Source: Longitalea luteola (GTDB lineage: Bacteria; Bacteroidota; Bacteroidia; Chitinophagales; Chitinophagaceae). Taken from it: 64,000 nt of DNA. Positions 1-8,306 of this stretch are shown here, one piece after another. A program made the translations under genes and the position numbers. The stretch's first letter is position 1, and every line of letters begins with the position of its first letter. A model generated the notes under the pieces. The model did no database searches and was not told the DNA's origin. It worked only from the letters and a program-made list of their open reading frames with translations. The stretch spans positions 1 to 64,000 of the forward strand of contig NZ_JAFIQX010000017.1 in assembly GCF_017356035.1 (NCBI RefSeq). Reading direction: 5' to 3'.

Positions 1-647
1 GGTCCTTTTCCAATGTTTCTTGTCCGTTTTATTTGGCTGCAAAACAACTACTTTTCTCCTAAATCCCCCAACTTTTCAACCTGATCCGTTTTTCACGCAT
101 TCACTGTTTACACGACACATAAATGACACATTTAATGACATACAAAAATCAGCTTCGTTTTATGGGTCCCGTTAATCTACGCCCGGAACTGGAGGCTAAT
201 CCACTTCGTTGTACTCAGTTTGTTCCGACGTGACACATGGCTCGTTTTACACTTGTTACACTGATTTAGCAACTTTTCGACTAAAGATGTCGCCAGTATT
301 CTACGCCGACATTTTACAGATTATAAGGGCAAACAGCAAAACACCATTCAGAAAGAAATTGCTACCATCACCCCACATGTGGATCCCCATTCTGGAAGGT
401 TTAAGCGTTTAGACAAGGCGCTTCAGGACTTTTCTTCTGTTAATATTGGCTAAATTATTCCCTCCTGACCCACCAGCACGAAAATCTAAGCACTTTATTC
501 TAAGTGTACCCTATCACGCCATTGAGATCACCCGCCTTGCAACGAACAAATAAATCAAATACGTGAAAAACACCCGTATTTAAAAAGGAGAAAAATTAAA
601 ACTTTGGAATTACAAGTCAATATTTTTTAACCCTTAATTTAACCGGT
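1..647. other. Intergenic region with one decayed reading frame, otherwise no gene seen
   Basis: No convincing intact gene was found. The stretch is AT-rich, with a loosely repeated ATGACACAT-like phrase near 118-150. The only protein-like segment is the open frame at 265-453, listed separately. An ATG-initiated frame at 209-412 overlaps it in another phase and reads as non-coding (Cys/Tyr-rich, no family resemblance). A purine-rich AAAAAGGAGAAAAA tract near 581-595 lies about 60 bases before the first real gene and may belong to its leader. Confidence 0.5.
265..453 (+). pseudogene. Possible 3' remnant of a lost protein-coding gene
   Basis: The frame is open for 62 codons between an in-frame TGA at 262 and TAA at 451, but has no ATG start in a sensible place. 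The translation is well mixed and charged (for example KDVASILRRHFTDY near the start and RFKRLDKALQDF near the end), more protein-like than the overlapping ATG frame. I do not recognise the family. The absence of a start and the lone C-terminal-looking end suggest a truncated gene; chance cannot be excluded. Confidence 0.3.
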
Positions 648-656
648 ATGAGCGCA

Positions 657-2450
657 ATGAAAGTTTCCCTGTCGTTTATTTTATGCCTTTTTTTTTCATA
701 CTCTTATTCTCAAGGCACATCTAAAGCCTCGCCCAACGTGACAGATACGGGAAAAGTAGAAGACATTAAATCGGATACAGCATTACTGAAATCGATTGAA
801 AAAAATACTGAAACATTAACAAAGCCGACGGTAGACGAAATTAATGGCCTTACAAAAATCAAGGAAGCAATTGAAGATGAAATAAAAGCCATTAAGCATG
901 ACAGAAACAAGGCGCTCGCAGAAAGGCAATCTGAAATTGCTGAAAAGGAAAAAAAGTTAAGTGGGGTTAAAGAACAAATAACATCTTTGCAAGAGCAATA
1001 CAATAAGCAAAAAGCCGCTCTTGATGATTTAAAAAGACGAACACAAGACCTCAAGCAGAATGCAGATTCTTTACAAGACGTAGTTAGAAAGTTAGATACA
1101 TCCAAAAATAAATTACAAGCGGTGTCGGATTCATTAAAGAATGATTATCAACAGAAGCTATCTACATATATCAGCGAGCTGGCTAAAAAGGAAGCTGAGA
1201 TCGCTAAAAAGGAAACTGAGCTTGCAAAGAAGGATGATTCTCTCTCTGTGATTGCTAAGATCAGGCTTGAAGACGTAGCGGTAGAGGTGAACAAAAAGCG
1301 GAAAAAGAATTTCGCTATAGATCCTGAAAGGATTTATGATATTGATAAAGGCAGTAAGGAAAATTTTTTATCTGCAAAAGATAGCCTTGCAAAAAAAGAT
1401 ACTGTAGAAATTAATCTGGCGAATATTAAAGAGGTTAGAATAAATGTAAGTGAAGGGTTGATAAATGAAATAATTGTTAAAACAGATATCGGAGTTTTTA
1501 GAAATAAAAAGGCACCTATTGATATAGTTCATTTGGGAGAACGTTGGGAGGATAAATTATACAGAGAAGGGACTGATTCAGCTAGATATATTTTTTTAAA
1601 GCAAGTAATTTCTTACACGCCCATACGATCCTATGGCGATTTACCGTATGCCCAATTTGATATTACTTTGACCCGCGATAGCAGTAATCGAGAATATGAG
1701 ATAAAGGAAAGTACTTCAATTAATTCCTATTTTGATGTTTCTGTTTTTACCGATGTAAAAGGCATTTCAGGTGATGCTAATGGGCTTGCTCAAATTACAG
1801 CTAACGCCAAGTTTATTACCAATACACGCAACGCTGCTAACAAAGCACTTATTTTTAGTAATTATGTTTCATTTTATGGCGGTTTATCCAAATTCGATAA
1901 TGATTTTAAAGGCACCCCAATTTTAAATGGAGATAGTATAAATCGAAAGGACTTATTTCAGCGGTCTAATTATTCATTGGGTTTGAAATACAATGTGCTC
2001 CATTGGGTTAAATCTCCCTATCCGCAGCGATTGATCCAAGATATACAGCTAAATGTTGGATATAACTTTATAGGCTCCAAAGTGCTCAATACCTATTTTA
2101 AAGATAGTGCCAAAACCGCGATGGATACAATCGTTAGTACTGTGACACACAACCAAATATATATTGAACCGATGATTGGGTTTAGTCGGCATAGAAATTT
2201 TAATATGACCATAGGGCTTCCTTTTTTTGTCCAAAACTTGAAAGCAAGTTCAGGTATTGCCAATCGTGAATGGGAGTTTTGGGCTTGTCCGGCAATCACA
2301 CTAATGTACTATTCTGGCAGGGAATCACGAAACAAACTGTTTTTCCGATACAACCATTTCGTCAATCTAAGCAATACAAAACAAGCCTTTACCCAAATGC
2401 AGTTAGGGTATTCGGTGAATATTACCGAGCTTTTGAGTTCGAAAAAATAG
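657..2450 (+). CDS. Coiled-coil plus outer-membrane beta-barrel-like protein, exported
   Basis: About 597 residues from the ATG at 657; an ATG at 648 in the same frame adds three residues, and 657 is preferred because it places Lys at position 2 of a typical signal peptide (hydrophobic core, then SQG cleavage region near residue 20). Residues roughly 60-215 are a long Lys/Glu/Gln-rich heptad-like coiled coil with KKEAEIAKKE-type repeats. The C-terminal half, from about residue 300, alternates polar and aromatic residues (repeated Y/F-x-F patterns), as in an outer-membrane barrel. The likely arrangement is a periplasmic coiled coil attached to a barrel. No named family was recognised. Base composition is visibly AT-richer than the genes after 24 kb. 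A strong hairpin follows at 2482-2526. Confidence 0.75.
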   Translation: MKVSLSFILCLFFSYSYSQGTSKASPNVTDTGKVEDIKSDTALLKSIEKNTETLTKPTVDEINGLTKIKEAIEDEIKAIKHDRNKALAERQSEIAEKEKKLSGVKEQITSLQEQYNKQKAALDDLKRRTQDLKQNADSLQDVVRKLDTSKNKLQAVSDSLKNDYQQKLSTYISELAKKEAEIAKKETELAKKDDSLSVIAKIRLEDVAVEVNKKRKKNFAIDPERIYDIDKGSKENFLSAKDSLAKKDTVEINLANIKEVRINVSEGLINEIIVKTDIGVFRNKKAPIDIVHLGERWEDKLYREGTDSARYIFLKQVISYTPIRSYGDLPYAQFDITLTRDSSNREYEIKESTSINSYFDVSVFTDVKGISGDANGLAQITANAKFITNTRNAANKALIFSNYVSFYGGLSKFDNDFKGTPILNGDSINRKDLFQRSNYSLGLKYNVLHWVKSPYPQRLIQDIQLNVGYNFIGSKVLNTYFKDSAKTAMDTIVSTVTHNQIYIEPMIGFSRHRNFNMTIGLPFFVQNLKASSGIANREWEFWACPAITLMYYSGRESRNKLFFRYNHFVNLSNTKQAFTQMQLGYSVNITELLSSKK

Positions 2451-2481
2451 ATTGCGTGCGCAACCTGCTATTATCGTAATG

Positions 2482-2526
2482 AATAGCGCATAAAAACTTT
2501 ATTTATCAACAATTTTATGCGCTATT
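2482..2526. terminator. Intrinsic terminator after the coiled-coil/barrel gene
   Basis: A perfect 14-bp stem pairs AATAGCGCATAAAA (2482-2495) with TTTTATGCGCTATT (2513-2526) across a 17-base AT-rich loop, followed by TTATATAT. It begins 32 bases after the stop codon at 2450. Confidence 0.75.
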
Positions 2527-2783
2527 TTATATATTTAATTCAAAAGATGTTGATCCTGGACTTCCCAAACTCCACGACTTCGGAGTGGCTGCCTGTCTGG
2601 ATGCTGTTAAAAAAAGGTGAACTACAATACTGATCAAACCAGCTTTTTATTTAAATTACGAAATCTGTTAAGGTTATGATACTGCCGTTATGAATAGATA
2701 TTGTTATTTATCGGTTAGGGTAGCAGCGTTACAACCTAATTTAGCGTCCGTAGGAGTTTTTTTATTCAGAAAAAAATTCGTGT
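2527..2783. other. Intergenic stretch, no gene seen
   Basis: Short overlapping open frames near 2540-2635 (one reading LHDFGVAACLDAVKK) are too short to call. The last bases before 2784 are T/A-rich and could hold the promoter of the next gene, but no clear -7/-33 pair was found. Confidence 0.4.
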
Positions 2784-3371
2784 ATGGATCTCGAAAGCAT
2801 GCAGTACTATGAGGAAAGCCCTGAAGAAAAGCGGAGAAGAAAGAAGGCAGAAGAGGAATCTGCTAAATTTATGGGAGTTCTTTTAAAAACCATTGGTACA
2901 TGGTTTTTACTTGCATTTATTTATAGTAGTTCGCTTTTTGCAGCATATTTTATCCTTAATGATTCTAAATTCTTTGCAAGCCTGAAAGGTTGGGAACAAG
3001 TGATCGCGGTAATGTTTCTGGCCTATTTAATCAGTAGCCTGGTCTTTTTTCTCAAAGGGATCATGATCGTTTTGAGAGCATACCGCAATTGGTGGTGGAT
3101 AGTAATTTGGGTGGTATGCTTTGTTTTTGTGTGCCTGCTGCCTACTGTGATGGTTTATTTTATTCTTGAAAATATATTAGGTCCTTCCATCCCCGCAAAG
3201 AGGGATGGTATAAGCCATTATCAATTCTGGAGCCAGGTAGGTGCTATTGTTGCGGGTGGTTTTATTTACCACAAGTATGGCTTAAGCCGGGATAATGTCC
3301 TGAGAATTAGTGCCTGGGCATATTCATTAGGAAAACGTGCAGGACTTGCTTTGACAGGTCACAGAAAGTGA
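2784..3371 (+). CDS. Integral membrane protein of unknown function
   Basis: 195 residues starting at the ATG at 2784. The N-terminus is highly charged (a run of Glu, Lys and Arg at about residues 8-27) and is followed by hydrophobic segments at roughly 33-57, 70-92, 103-128 and possibly 148-165, which predicts three or four membrane helices with a basic C-terminal tail. A WWWIVIWVV cluster marks the third segment. No family was recognised. It stands alone between an upstream terminator and a region of decayed frames, and like the preceding gene it is AT-rich. Confidence 0.7.
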   Translation: MDLESMQYYEESPEEKRRRKKAEEESAKFMGVLLKTIGTWFLLAFIYSSSLFAAYFILNDSKFFASLKGWEQVIAVMFLAYLISSLVFFLKGIMIVLRAYRNWWWIVIWVVCFVFVCLLPTVMVYFILENILGPSIPAKRDGISHYQFWSQVGAIVAGGFIYHKYGLSRDNVLRISAWAYSLGKRAGLALTGHRK

Positions 3372-3592
3372 TCCATTGCATATCTGATCCAAGTAAATTC
3401 GGTCGATTCTGATAACGCTTTATGCATGCGATATCCTGCATAGATTGAACGTTTATCCTATCATTTTCTGCTTCCTCGACGCTTTTTACTTTTTAGCATC
3501 ATGTTTTCGTTCATGCGGAGTCTGTGCAACTGTAAAAATCTACAATGATTCCCTTGTTGCGGCTTGACAATTATCATTTACTTTATTAATTA

Positions 3593-3794
3593 ATGTCATA
3601 TCGCCGGGCTTACCTGGACAGACAGGTTTTTCCTGGAAATGGGGGCCAGGTTAGAGAAAGATCCCCGGGTGAAAAAAGAAATGTTAAGTGTTAAAAAAGA
3701 AAATATCGCTGCACTCATCAAAGATGTGCAAGCGCTTATGCTCTCGTCAAAGACCGCCTATAAATCAGGAAGAAGTAAACATGAACTCAGCTGA
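3593..3794 (+). pseudogene. Probable frameshifted gene remnant
   Basis: An ATG at 3593 opens a frame reading MSYRRAYLDRQ. In an overlapping phase a frame from ATG 3639 to TGA 3792 reads EMGARLEKDPRVKKEML and then a Lys-rich helical segment for 51 residues. The two halves join smoothly if one frameshift near 3625-3640 is assumed. The helical, charged composition is protein-like, but no family was recognised. The second frame alone could also be a small independent gene. Confidence 0.3.
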
Positions 3795-3896
3795 ACAAAC
3801 ACCATTTTCGGATGTAATATCCCAATCGTGGATATTGTAAGTTCCTTCCACAGTAAGTTTGGCGGGGCCATTGGAGCGTTATTTTAGCTGGCTTAA

Positions 3897-4070
3897 GCTG
3901 TTAATGGAAGTGAACAGACTGCTTATGAATATGACAAAGGCAACAGCGACAGGCGTTATATGCAGAAAAAAGCGTTTCATTGTATGTCGTTGGGTGATGA
4001 ACAAATTGATGATGTAAAACTATTGCCTGGATTTTCCAGAACGTATGACCTTACTAACGGACCAGTCTGA
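3897..4070 (+). pseudogene. Probable 3' gene remnant
   Basis: An open frame of 57 codons bounded by TAA (3894) and TGA (4068) has no start codon near its beginning. It reads NGSEQTAYEYDKGNSDRRY and then DEQIDDVKLLPGFSRTYDL, a composition typical of real protein. A second, overlapping frame is poorer (many Met/Lys/Cys). I do not recognise the family; it is called only as a likely remnant. Confidence 0.3.
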
Positions 4071-4118
4071 CTGATATCAGGTGTGCGGATGACAGTGTAC
4101 CGTTGGGCAATAAAGAAA

Positions 4119-4136
4119 GGCAGCCGGATGGCTGCC
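4119..4136 (-). terminator. Terminator of the HD-domain gene
   Basis: GGCAGCC (4119-4125) pairs with GGCTGCC (4130-4136) over a GGAT loop. On the minus strand the hairpin is followed by TTTCTTTATT, about 85 bases past the stop codon of the minus-strand gene ending at 4222. Confidence 0.6.
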
Positions 4137-4221
4137 CTTGTTCCCTTTTGAAAATCCGGGTTGCGATTTATAGGATTTTTTATGCGTTACTGTCTTTTTT
4201 CTGTCAGTTTTAGCATACCGG

Positions 4222-4872
4222 TTACTCGCTCCATGGCGAATGAATAATAGCATCGCAGAAATTCTTTCTTTCAAAATTCGGGATCATAAAGGCACAGATG
4301 TCGGCATTGATAGTACCATACGTAGTTTCAGGTTTGTGTTTGAAGCCTTCAAAAAACGCAGGAATGATCTTTTTCTTAAAGCCGGTACGTGGAAATTGTC
4401 TAACGATTTCTTCCCGATTTTCTGCAGACAACTGGTCGTATCCCCTGCCAACCACATCCAGTGCCACACCATAATTTAATAACGAGACTTCCGCCTCTTT
4501 ATGGGGCGCGACCCCAGGTATCGTATGCAAGGCGATAGCGTCCCATACGAGCTGTAGTGTCTGCTTTGGCATTCCATGGCTTCTGAGAAATTCACGGGCC
4601 GCATTCGCCCCGTCTACCTCAAAACATTTGTCAGGACTACTGTAATGTGAAGTAAGCCCCAGATCATGAAAAGCCGCGCTGACATACAAAAGTTCAGGGT
4701 CGTACGTGAGCTTTCTTTGCTCGCCATTTAACGATGCAAATAAATAAGTTCGCAATGAATGATTATACAATAATTCGCTTCCATGTTCGAGCAATAATTC
4801 CGTAGCCTGACGGGCAATAATGCTGTCAGGTATTTTGATACCGGCAACAGTTTTAGGCAGCTTCGTTGTCAT
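4222..4872 (-). CDS. HD-domain hydrolase, cyanamide hydratase-like
   Basis: 216 residues, close to the usual size of the cyanamide hydratase-like HD family. The metal-binding pattern is visible: His38, the His69-Asp70 doublet in AAFHDLGL, His116 in AIALHT and Asp139 in GVALDVVG. This indicates a soluble cytoplasmic metal-dependent phosphohydrolase or hydratase; the substrate cannot be read from sequence. It lies upstream-facing of the broken AhpD-like gene on the same strand, with a Crp/Fnr regulator divergent from both, so all three may once have formed one stress- or detoxification-responsive unit. The start at 4872 is the only good ATG. Confidence 0.8.
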   Translation of the reverse strand: MTTKLPKTVAGIKIPDSIIARQATELLLEHGSELLYNHSLRTYLFASLNGEQRKLTYDPELLYVSAAFHDLGLTSHYSSPDKCFEVDGANAAREFLRSHGMPKQTLQLVWDAIALHTIPGVAPHKEAEVSLLNYGVALDVVGRGYDQLSAENREEIVRQFPRTGFKKKIIPAFFEGFKHKPETTYGTINADICAFMIPNFERKNFCDAIIHSPWSE

Positions 4873-4909
4873 AACGTTTCATTTTAATCAATAATTTGCA
4901 TCACTTCAC

Positions 4910-5260
4910 TTAAACGGGTATAGTTTTGGTGGAAATACCCACACGATTCATAAAATTGATATGACATACCAGCACGATTAGATCGGCTATTTCCTTGACC
5001 ATGGCGTTTCAGATGAAACCTTCCCATGCGGAAAGCGCAAAGATCCTGCGCGGCAGTTCTCCTGTTTTTAAAGCTTCATGGGTATGATAATCAATACAAA
5101 AAACACATTTGTTAATTTGAGAAACCCTGATCTTGATCAGCTCTATCAGTGACCTGGGTATTGAAGAGCCATACAGCCGTTGATCCATTGCAGCGATTTG
5201 CTCCCAGTATAATGGTTCTTCTTTCCATACATCTAAGCGATGCTTAATTGACTTTATCAT
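4910..5260 (-). pseudogene. AhpD-like carboxymuconolactone decarboxylase, broken by internal deletion and stop
   Basis: The first 83 codons (5260 to 5009) carry the family's N-terminal half, including the redox CxxC-type segment CVFCIDYHTHEA and the typical RRIFALSAWE. A TGA at 5009-5011 ends the frame early. Reading on in the same phase gives NAMVKEIADLIVLVCHINF to a stop at 4910, which is the expected C-terminal helix of the family. Intact members are about 145-155 residues, so roughly 35-45 codons between the two parts are missing. The likely history is an internal deletion leaving an in-frame stop. Family members are peroxidase-type or decarboxylase proteins. The gene is divergent from the Crp/Fnr regulator at 5396. 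Confidence 0.75.
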
Positions 5261-5371
5261 AAATTAAACGTTTTATATTGACAAAGTTCCACACAGGAGT
5301 TATTTATCTGCTTAAACTGGTTTAAGAAATGTGTTTCGCAATGCAGGCCAGCACTTTCGTTCGAAATCTCC

Positions 5372-5379
5372 TAATTTTG
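5372..5379 (+). promoter_or_regulatory. Bacteroidota -7 box for the Crp/Fnr gene
   Basis: TAATTTTG matches the TAnnTTTG -7 consensus exactly and sits 16 bases before the ATG at 5396. No good -33 TTTG is placed at the normal distance, which would suit a promoter that needs an activator. The regulator itself could act here, which is inference. Confidence 0.45.
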
Positions 5380-5395
5380 GCAGAAAAGGTTTTGC

Positions 5396-5986
5396 ATGCA
5401 GCCTACTCCCTCCATAGAAAACTATGTTCGAAAATATGTTGATCTAAATGATGAAGAATTGGCCCACTTTGCATCAGCTTTTAAAGAAGTGAAAGTCAAA
5501 AAGCGGCAATTCCTCATACAGCCGAACTTTGTGGCCCGTCACCGGTATTTTGTACTCAAAGGCGCTGTAAGAGCTTACGTAGTGGCAGAGGATGACCAGG
5601 ACAATACCATACAGCTGGCCATTGAAGAATGGTGGATATCGGATTATAACAGTTACATGTTTCAGCAGCCTGCCAGTATGTTTGTGATGGCGGTCGAGGA
5701 TAGTACGCTCTTGCAGATCAGTTTTGAAGATGAACAGCGATTAAAAGCATCAAATTATAAATATGAAACCTTTTTCAGGATGATTGCTGAACGCGCCGCA
5801 GCTTTTATGCAAAGACGCGTTATTACAAGCCTCACTATGTCGGCCGAACAGCGATATGATCTGTTGATAGAAAAGTACCCTGAAATGGCAAACCGGTTCC
5901 CTCAATATGTTATTGCCTCTTATCTTGGTATGACTACCGAGTTTCTTTCCCGCATTAGAAAACAAAAGCTTAGGTCAAAAGGATAG
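5396..5986 (+). CDS. Crp/Fnr-family transcriptional regulator
   Basis: 196 residues with the cyclic-nucleotide-binding-type beta-roll at about 25-115 (RQFLIQPNFVARHRYFVLKGAVRAY) and a C-terminal helix-turn-helix at about 165-192 (YVIASYLGMTTEFLSRIRKQ). This short form is the common Bacteroidota Crp/Fnr type, whose ligand is generally unknown; there is no Cys cluster that would indicate an Fe-S Fnr. It is divergent from the AhpD-like pseudogene and followed by a short-chain dehydrogenase, the usual target arrangement in this family. A terminator at 5997-6019 separates it from the dehydrogenase. Confidence 0.88.
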   Translation: MQPTPSIENYVRKYVDLNDEELAHFASAFKEVKVKKRQFLIQPNFVARHRYFVLKGAVRAYVVAEDDQDNTIQLAIEEWWISDYNSYMFQQPASMFVMAVEDSTLLQISFEDEQRLKASNYKYETFFRMIAERAAAFMQRRVITSLTMSAEQRYDLLIEKYPEMANRFPQYVIASYLGMTTEFLSRIRKQKLRSKG

Positions 5987-5996
5987 CGCCAAAAAA

Positions 5997-6019
5997 GTTG
6001 AACCAGTTCAACGTTTTTT
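5997..6019 (+). terminator. Terminator of the Crp/Fnr gene
   Basis: GTTGAAC (5997-6003) and GTTCAAC (6006-6012) form a tight stem with a two-base loop, preceded by AAAAAA and followed by GTTTTTT, 10 bases past the stop codon. Confidence 0.7.
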
Positions 6020-6099
6020 ATTAGCCTGGTTCATTTTTTAAGGTTTTTCAGAAAGTGATTTTTGCATAGTCAATATCGATAATAGTAAAAGATTGAAAC

Positions 6100-6849
6100 A
6101 TGCAAAAATTACAAAACAAAGTAGCTGTTGTCACTGGTGGCGGCAGCGGTATCGGATTGGGTATTGCAAAGGCATTTGCGGCAGCAGGAGCCCGGGTCAT
6201 TATAACTGGCCGAAACAAGGCCACGCTTGATAAAGCAGTGCAGGAAATTGGACACGATGCCGTGGGGCTGCCAGGCGATGTGTCTGATCTTTCACAACTT
6301 ACAGGCATTTATCAAACCATCGACAGAAACTATGGACGTATTGATGTGTTGGTGGCCAATGCCGGCGTGTATATAATAGGGCCGCTTGCTACATTTACTG
6401 AGGAAATGTTTGACAAAGTGAGCGACATCAATTTTAAGGGAACTTTCTTCACGGTGCAAAAGGCATTGCCGGTGCTCAATGAGGGCGCATCTGTGATCCT
6501 CGTTTCCTCTACTGTAAATGGAAAGGGCATTCCAAATCATGCTGCTTATGCGGCTACTAAGGCTGCCACGCGTTCATTGGCCAGAAGCTTCTCCGCCGAA
6601 CTGCTCAACAACAGGATCAGGGTCAATACGCTGACACCTGGTCCCATCGACACTCCCTTGTTTACTACTATAACAAACAATGCAGAGGAAGCAAAAGCAA
6701 TGGCGGAAAGCATGGGCAACTTCACACCCGTAAAAAGACTGGGAACACCGGAAGAAATTGCTGCAGCAGCATTATATCTCGCTTCAGATGACTCTGCGTT
6801 TATGCTTGGTGCCGAAATCCTTCTCGACGGCGGTCTGAGAGATCTGTAA
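6100..6849 (+). CDS. Short-chain dehydrogenase/reductase
   Basis: 249 residues, a classical SDR. The NAD(P)-binding TGGGSGIG is at residues 12-19, VANAG near 88, the catalytic Ser in VSSTVNG, and Tyr150-x-x-x-Lys154 in the YAATK motif; the ASDDSAFMLGAEILLDGG tail is typical. It should be a cytoplasmic NAD(P)-dependent oxidoreductase of unknown substrate. It follows the Crp/Fnr gene by about 110 bases on the same strand but behind a terminator, so it is probably transcribed on its own. SDRs beside Crp/Fnr genes in this phylum are often the regulated target; that is inference here. Confidence 0.9.
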   Translation: MQKLQNKVAVVTGGGSGIGLGIAKAFAAAGARVIITGRNKATLDKAVQEIGHDAVGLPGDVSDLSQLTGIYQTIDRNYGRIDVLVANAGVYIIGPLATFTEEMFDKVSDINFKGTFFTVQKALPVLNEGASVILVSSTVNGKGIPNHAAYAATKAATRSLARSFSAELLNNRIRVNTLTPGPIDTPLFTTITNNAEEAKAMAESMGNFTPVKRLGTPEEIAAAALYLASDDSAFMLGAEILLDGGLRDL

Positions 6850-6921
6850 ACGTCAATACTTCAAATTTATGACGGTTAAAAATGAAGGAGAGCACGGGGT
6901 TTCCCACACATTAATAGAAAA

Positions 6922-6945
6922 CGGGAGCCAGAGAACCGGCTCCCG
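6922..6945 (-). terminator. Terminator of the PAS gene
   Basis: CGGGAGCC (6922-6929) pairs perfectly with GGCTCCCG (6938-6945) around an 8-base loop. On the minus strand the stem is followed by TTTTC, so it ends the minus-strand gene stopping at 6972 and may also protect the convergent SDR transcript. Confidence 0.7.
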
Positions 6946-6971
6946 CAATAGTGTAATTATGTTGATTAAAA

Positions 6972-7787
6972 TTATTCACTTTCCCCGCGCATTAACCGAT
7001 GTGCGATGATCAACACGCCATATACCATTTCTTGAAACGAAAAGGGCGTAATGAATATATCAAAACGACAATTTTCTACCAGGTCTGACGCACTTCTGAT
7101 CCATGAAGGTGTGCCGTCAAAGGCAGCGTTGATCTTAAGGTGCACTTCAGAATCTTTCAAATTCGGAAAACATTCAAAAATATTTTTTCCTTTCAATTCA
7201 TCCGCCGTTTTTCCGCAGCATTTTGATAGGGCTTTATTGACAGCAGCAAGTACCAACTTTTTATCGAGTATCATAATTAGGTCATTGCTGGCGTCAATGA
7301 TAGTTTCTGCCATCTTTGCCCGGTTATTCAACAATAATTGCTTCTCCAGCAAGACCCTGTTCAATTCGGAAATCCTGTTTTCCTGTTGAACGCTGTTCGA
7401 AATATCCTTGATAATACATAGTATACCGTGCAACTGGTCTCGCGTATCATGCAAAGGCATAATCTTCCATTCAAAATACTGGTTGGCTTTTTTCATAGGA
7501 AAGGTGCGTACAAGGGAGCGGCCCTTAAGAACAGATTCAAGATGCTGAAAAATAGCACTCCCATACCTTGCTTCGGGGAAAAAGTAAAACAGGTTTTTTT
7601 GAAACGCATCATTTATTGCACGGCCCAGTTTGTCTTCAGCTACTTTATTTACCATGGTGATCTGTAAATTTTTGTCGGTAGCAATAATCATATCATTTGA
7701 ATGTTCTATAATCAGCCTGCAAAGATCAGTATCTGAAAACATAAACCTTTCCGTTACATATTGCCTGTCTTTATTCTTTTGTTCCAT
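6972..7787 (-). CDS. Protein with two PAS domains and no output domain
   Basis: 271 residues. PAS 1 spans about 22-130 (LIIEHSNDMIIATDKNLQI, ending in GILCIIKDIS) and PAS 2 about 160-265 (ETIIDASNDLIMILDKK, ending in YGVLIIAH), joined by a helical linker rich in Leu and Glu. No histidine kinase, GGDEF or DNA-binding part follows, so it is a stand-alone sensor or partner protein, presumably acting through protein contact in the cytoplasm. It is divergent from the S24-like/receiver pair starting at 7891, with only about 100 bases between starts, which suggests shared control. Ligand unknown. Confidence 0.8.
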   Translation of the reverse strand: MEQKNKDRQYVTERFMFSDTDLCRLIIEHSNDMIIATDKNLQITMVNKVAEDKLGRAINDAFQKNLFYFFPEARYGSAIFQHLESVLKGRSLVRTFPMKKANQYFEWKIMPLHDTRDQLHGILCIIKDISNSVQQENRISELNRVLLEKQLLLNNRAKMAETIIDASNDLIMILDKKLVLAAVNKALSKCCGKTADELKGKNIFECFPNLKDSEVHLKINAAFDGTPSWIRSASDLVENCRFDIFITPFSFQEMVYGVLIIAHRLMRGESE

Positions 7788-7890
7788 AACCGATAATTTT
7801 TAATTATCTATCTTCTTCTATTCTTCTGCTCTTTTCATAGAGCAAACAACCATGCCCCTTACGCAGAATACTGTACAGAATTAACATTTT

Positions 7891-8304
7891 ATGTCAACCA
7901 GAGTAACCAGGCAGCTACCTTCAAAGAATGTAACAACCAACGCTATGGAGCCAAAATTTTCTTATGGCGATAAAGTAGTGGGTAGCTGGGTATTGAATTT
8001 GGAAGACATCAGAGATGGGAATGTGTACCTGTTAGTTACAAGGAACGGCATCTTATTGCGACGAATTGTAAACAAGCTCAGTGACCGGAAAAGTCTGCAG
8101 CTCATTTCCGATACATTAAAGTACAAAGACCAATATCCTTTAATAGAATTGTCTCCAGATATAATATATGAAGTATGGCTTGTGGAATATGTTATCAGCT
8201 CAAATCTTGACCAACCGATACAAAATGTATATGTGAAGATCGCAGATCTGGAAACTAAAATACAGGACTTATATAAATCAATGCAAAAAAGTAACACGCC
8301 TTAG
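7891..8304 (+). CDS. S24/LexA-type peptidase-fold protein lacking HTH and catalytic Ser
   Basis: 137 residues. After about 18 residues the segment AMEPKFSYGDKVVGSWV, then GNVYLLVTRNGILLRRIV, follows the LexA/UmuD/phage-repressor peptidase fold. In active members the first motif is SMxP with a nucleophile Ser and the second carries a catalytic Lys; here the Ser position is Ala and the Lys position is in LLRRI, so proteolysis is unlikely. There is no helix-turn-helix ahead of the domain. It ends in a short helix. The stop is two bases before the next start (8307), so it is co-translated with a one-domain receiver. The ATG at 7891 gives the whole fold; an ATG at 7945 would also keep it. Function unknown; a ligand-binding or scaffold role is inference. 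Confidence 0.6.
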   Translation: MSTRVTRQLPSKNVTTNAMEPKFSYGDKVVGSWVLNLEDIRDGNVYLLVTRNGILLRRIVNKLSDRKSLQLISDTLKYKDQYPLIELSPDIIYEVWLVEYVISSNLDQPIQNVYVKIADLETKIQDLYKSMQKSNTP

Positions 8305-8306
8305 AA

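Larger units (their letters stand above)
3372..4221. other. Gene-poor stretch with decayed reading frames
   Basis: About 850 bases without an intact gene. Two segments look like decayed coding sequence (3593-3794 and 3897-4070, listed separately) and a terminator for the downstream minus-strand gene lies at 4119-4136. The remainder shows nothing I can support. Confidence 0.5.

Noticed and set aside
209-412. Plus-strand frame of 67 codons
   Set aside because: Overlaps the better protein-like frame at 265-453, is rich in Cys/Tyr/Phe by chance, and has no recognisable domain.
4077-4274. Minus-strand frame of 65 codons after the HD gene
   Set aside because: Overlaps the HD gene's 3' end and its terminator; reads as low-quality basic sequence.
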